Source: Actinokineospora fastidiosa
GTDB lineage: Bacteria; Actinomycetota; Actinomycetes; Mycobacteriales; Pseudonocardiaceae
DNA: 64,000 nucleotides
Direction of reading: 5' to 3'
Assembly (NCBI RefSeq): GCF_014648415.1
Contig: NZ_BMRB01000005.1
Coordinates: 186,001 to 250,000 of the forward strand
Shown: positions 61,839 to 64,000 of the stretch, in pieces
How positions within the stretch are numbered: the stretch's first letter is position 1
How the letters are laid out: each line of letters begins with the position of its first letter
Translations under genes and position numbers: made by a program
The notes under the pieces: generated by a model
What the model was told of the DNA's origin: nothing
Database searches by the model: none
Seen by the model: the letters and a program-made list of their open reading frames with translations, nothing else

Positions 61839-64000
61839 ATGAACCGCGTTCGCAGACCGCTCATCGCCCTGCTCGGCCTGATCCTGGCCACCCTGGTCGT
61901 CCCGGCCGTCCCGGCCGCCGCCGACGGGAGCCTGCGGGCCACGCTCGCGCTCACCGGGACCACCGGCGAGTACACCGTCACCAACACCGGGTCCGCCGCC
62001 GTAACCGGATGGGCCATCACTTTCACCCTGCCGGCAGGCGTCACCGCCAGCACCGGATCGCACGCCACCGTGACGCAGACGGGCAACCAGGTCACGCTGA
62101 AGCCCGCGTACTACATCAACACCGTGCACCCGGGCCGGTCCACCTACCCCTACAGCCCGACGTTCCGGCTCAGCGCGGCGGCGCAGCCGACCCAGTGCCG
62201 CATCGACAACGCCAACTGCGACGGCACGCCGGACACCCCGCCGACCGCGCCCACCGGCGTTCGCGCGACCGTCAAGACGACGAAGTCGGTGACGCTCAGC
62301 TGGACCGCGTCCACGGCGGGATCGCTGCCGGTCGCGGGCTATGACGTCCTCCAGGGCGGCGCGGTCGCGGCGTCGACGACCGGGACGTCGGCGACCGTGT
62401 CCGGCCTGACGCCAAACACGTCGTACACCTTCACCGTGCGGGCGAAGGACACCAAGGGCACCGCGTCGCCGGACAGCGCGCCGCTCGCGGTGACGACGAA
62501 CAACCCGGCCGACGACACCCAGCCCCCGACCGTCCCGACCGGGCTGCGCTCCACGGCGGCCGACTCCGGCAGCGTCACGCTGAGCTGGAACGCCGCCACC
62601 GACAACACCGGCGTGGTGGGCTACGAGGTGCTGCGGGCGGGCGCCGACCCGGTGACCGCCGCCGGGACGAGCGCGAAGATCACCGGCCTCGCGCCGTCCA
62701 CGTCCTACAGCTTCTCCGTCCGCGCCAAGGACGGCTACGACAACCTCTCAGCGGCCAGCCCCGCCGTCACGGTGTCCACAGGGGACATCGTGGACGGGTA
62801 CGCGCGGGTCGCCTACTTCGTCCAGTGGGGCATCTACGGCAGGCAGTACTTCGTCAAGAACCTGCACACCTCCGGGGCCGCCGCCAAGCTGACCCACCTG
62901 CTGTACGCGTTCCAGAACATCGATCCGGTGAACCTGACCTGCCTGTCCGGGGTCACCAAGGGCACGACGTCCAACCCGCAGGACCCGAACCAGGGCGACG
63001 GCGCAGGCGACGCCGAGGCCGACTACTCCCGCCCGTTCTCGGCTTCGCAGTCGGTCGACGGCGTCGCGGACACCGGCTGGGAGCCGTTGCGCGGCAACCT
63101 GAACCAGCTGCGCAAGCTCAAGACGATGTACCCGAACCTGAAGATCCTCGTCTCGCTGGGCGGGTGGACGTACTCGAAGTACTTCTCCGACGTGGCCGCG
63201 ACCGACGCCTCCCGCAAGAAGTTCGTCGCGTCCTGCGTCGACACCTGGATCAAGGGCAACATCAAGCCCTACGGCGGCGCGGGCGGGCCGGGCACGGCCG
63301 CGGGCATCTTCGACGGCATCGACGTCGACTGGGAGTGGCCGGGCAGCCCCGACGGGCACCCCGGCAACCACTGGAGCCCGAACGACAAGCGCAACAACAC
63401 GCTGCTGATGGCCGAGTTCCGCCGCCAGCTCGACGCGCTGTCGGCCACCACCGGCAAGCGCTACGAACTGCACGCCTTCACCCCGGCCGACCCGGGCAAG
63501 GTGGCCGCGGGCTGGGAGGTCCCGGAGATCTTCCAGTACCTGGACGTGGCCAACGTGCAGGGTTACGACTTCCACGGCTCAGGCAGCGACAACTCGTGGG
63601 AGCCCAACCGCACCGGCCACCAGGGCAACCTCTACGTGGACGCCGATGACCCGTATACCAACAAGTTCAGCGTGGAGACGGCGATCAACGCCTACACCGA
63701 CGCGGGCGTCGACCCACGGCGGCTGACCGTCGGACTGGCGTTCTACGGACGCGGCTGGCAGGGCGTGCCCAACGGCGGCCGCAACGGCGAGTGGCAGTCC
63801 GCGACCGGCGCGGCGCCCGGGCAGTTCGCCGAGGAGGCGGGCACCCGGGGGTACGGGAACCTGCTGGCCATGGTCCCCAACTGCACGATCCACCACGACA
63901 CGGCAGCGGTGGCGACCTATTGCTACAACGGCAACCAGTGGTGGACGTTCGACGATCCGTGGGCGATCGCCAGGAAGACCGCGTGGGTGCGCGAACGCGG
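61839..64000 (+). CDS. Secreted GH18 chitinase with CBM2-like and two Fn3 domains (cut by window edge)
   Basis: At least 720 residues; the 3' end is outside the window. ATG 61839 with GAGGGGAG upstream. Signal peptide to AAA (RPLIALLGLILATLVVPAVP), a CBM2-like carbohydrate-binding domain (~29-125; NTGSAAVTGWAITFTLPAGV), two fibronectin type III domains (~140-225 and ~235-310), then a GH18 barrel: KILVSLGGWTYSKYF, catalytic DGIDVDWEWPG with the acid Glu (~497), NVQGYDFHGSGSD and VGLAFYGRGWQG. Hydrolyses chitin outside the cell. Two dre sites in the promoter indicate GlcN-6-P induction via DasR. Confidence 0.95.
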   Translation, partial: MNRVRRPLIALLGLILATLVVPAVPAAADGSLRATLALTGTTGEYTVTNTGSAAVTGWAITFTLPAGVTASTGSHATVTQTGNQVTLKPAYYINTVHPGRSTYPYSPTFRLSAAAQPTQCRIDNANCDGTPDTPPTAPTGVRATVKTTKSVTLSWTASTAGSLPVAGYDVLQGGAVAASTTGTSATVSGLTPNTSYTFTVRAKDTKGTASPDSAPLAVTTNNPADDTQPPTVPTGLRSTAADSGSVTLSWNAATDNTGVVGYEVLRAGADPVTAAGTSAKITGLAPSTSYSFSVRAKDGYDNLSAASPAVTVSTGDIVDGYARVAYFVQWGIYGRQYFVKNLHTSGAAAKLTHLLYAFQNIDPVNLTCLSGVTKGTTSNPQDPNQGDGAGDAEADYSRPFSASQSVDGVADTGWEPLRGNLNQLRKLKTMYPNLKILVSLGGWTYSKYFSDVAATDASRKKFVASCVDTWIKGNIKPYGGAGGPGTAAGIFDGIDVDWEWPGSPDGHPGNHWSPNDKRNNTLLMAEFRRQLDALSATTGKRYELHAFTPADPGKVAAGWEVPEIFQYLDVANVQGYDFHGSGSDNSWEPNRTGHQGNLYVDADDPYTNKFSVETAINAYTDAGVDPRRLTVGLAFYGRGWQGVPNGGRNGEWQSATGAAPGQFAEEAGTRGYGNLLAMVPNCTIHHDTAAVATYCYNGNQWWTFDDPWAIARKTAWVRER

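Overview
The window is chromosomal DNA of a high-GC actinomycete, most likely a member of the Pseudonocardiaceae or a relative. The reasons are very high GC with G/C at third codon positions, a SigC orthologue, an XRE-DUF397 pair, F420-dependent and TIGR03084/03086 proteins, a DasR-type operator before a chitinase, an IdeR/DmdR-type iron box, and near-universal ATGA/GTGA start-stop overlaps inside operons. No rRNA, tRNA, integrase, transposase or CRISPR array was recognised.

Layout. 1-2.0 kb (-): purine catabolism (OHCU decarboxylase, HIU hydrolase, urate oxidase, start of a xanthine dehydrogenase FAD subunit). 2.1-3.1 kb: a small secreted protein and a TlpA-like lipoprotein, with hairpin terminators. 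3.2-7.9 kb: fadB-fadA beta-oxidation pair, divergent from a double-TetR regulator. 7.9-9.4 kb: small single genes. 9.4-18.4 kb (-): a seven-gene coupled operon for branched or terpenoid acyl-CoA breakdown (TIGR03084 protein, AtuA-like protein, acyl-CoA dehydrogenase, acyl-CoA carboxylase beta and alpha, second acyl-CoA dehydrogenase, TetR), headed by an inverted repeat that could be the TetR operator.

19.5-25.7 kb (-): an iron-box-controlled NRPS-independent siderophore operon. Its order is PLP decarboxylase, a newly noticed 194-residue Cys/Gly-rich tandem-repeat protein, lysine-type N-monooxygenase, IucA/IucC synthetase and glutamine-synthetase-like ligase. Every junction is a 4-base ATGA/GTGA overlap. 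No acyltransferase (DesC) is present. The repeat protein and the GS-like enzyme make this the most unusual system in the window. An 82-bp tandem repeat lies downstream.

25.8-36.3 kb: F420 oxidoreductase, S9 peptidase, S1C protease, PPK2, ornithine aminotransferase, PAP2-like protein, then a CFA synthase-DUF1295-peroxiredoxin operon and an LCP cell-wall ligase. 36.3-37.0 kb has no gene but holds two large inverted repeats. 37.0-40.9 kb (-): alpha/beta hydrolase, FAD oxidoreductase, DUF1365, second CFA synthase (lipid modification). 41-50 kb: hydrolase, a NTP-transferase/SIS fusion, MFS exporter with divergent ArsR-like regulator, ABC exporter, HTH protein, ABC-F protein, SDR. 50.5-53.3 kb: M23 peptidase and sigC with a divergent zinc-finger membrane protein. 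53.2-55.2 kb: ptsI with two small upstream ORFs and a decayed ptsH downstream. 55.3-59.9 kb: cupin, SDR and a heterodimeric ABC exporter with complementary defects in its two ATPase domains. 60-64 kb: DUF397/XRE pair and a GH18 chitinase with two dre sites, cut by the right edge.
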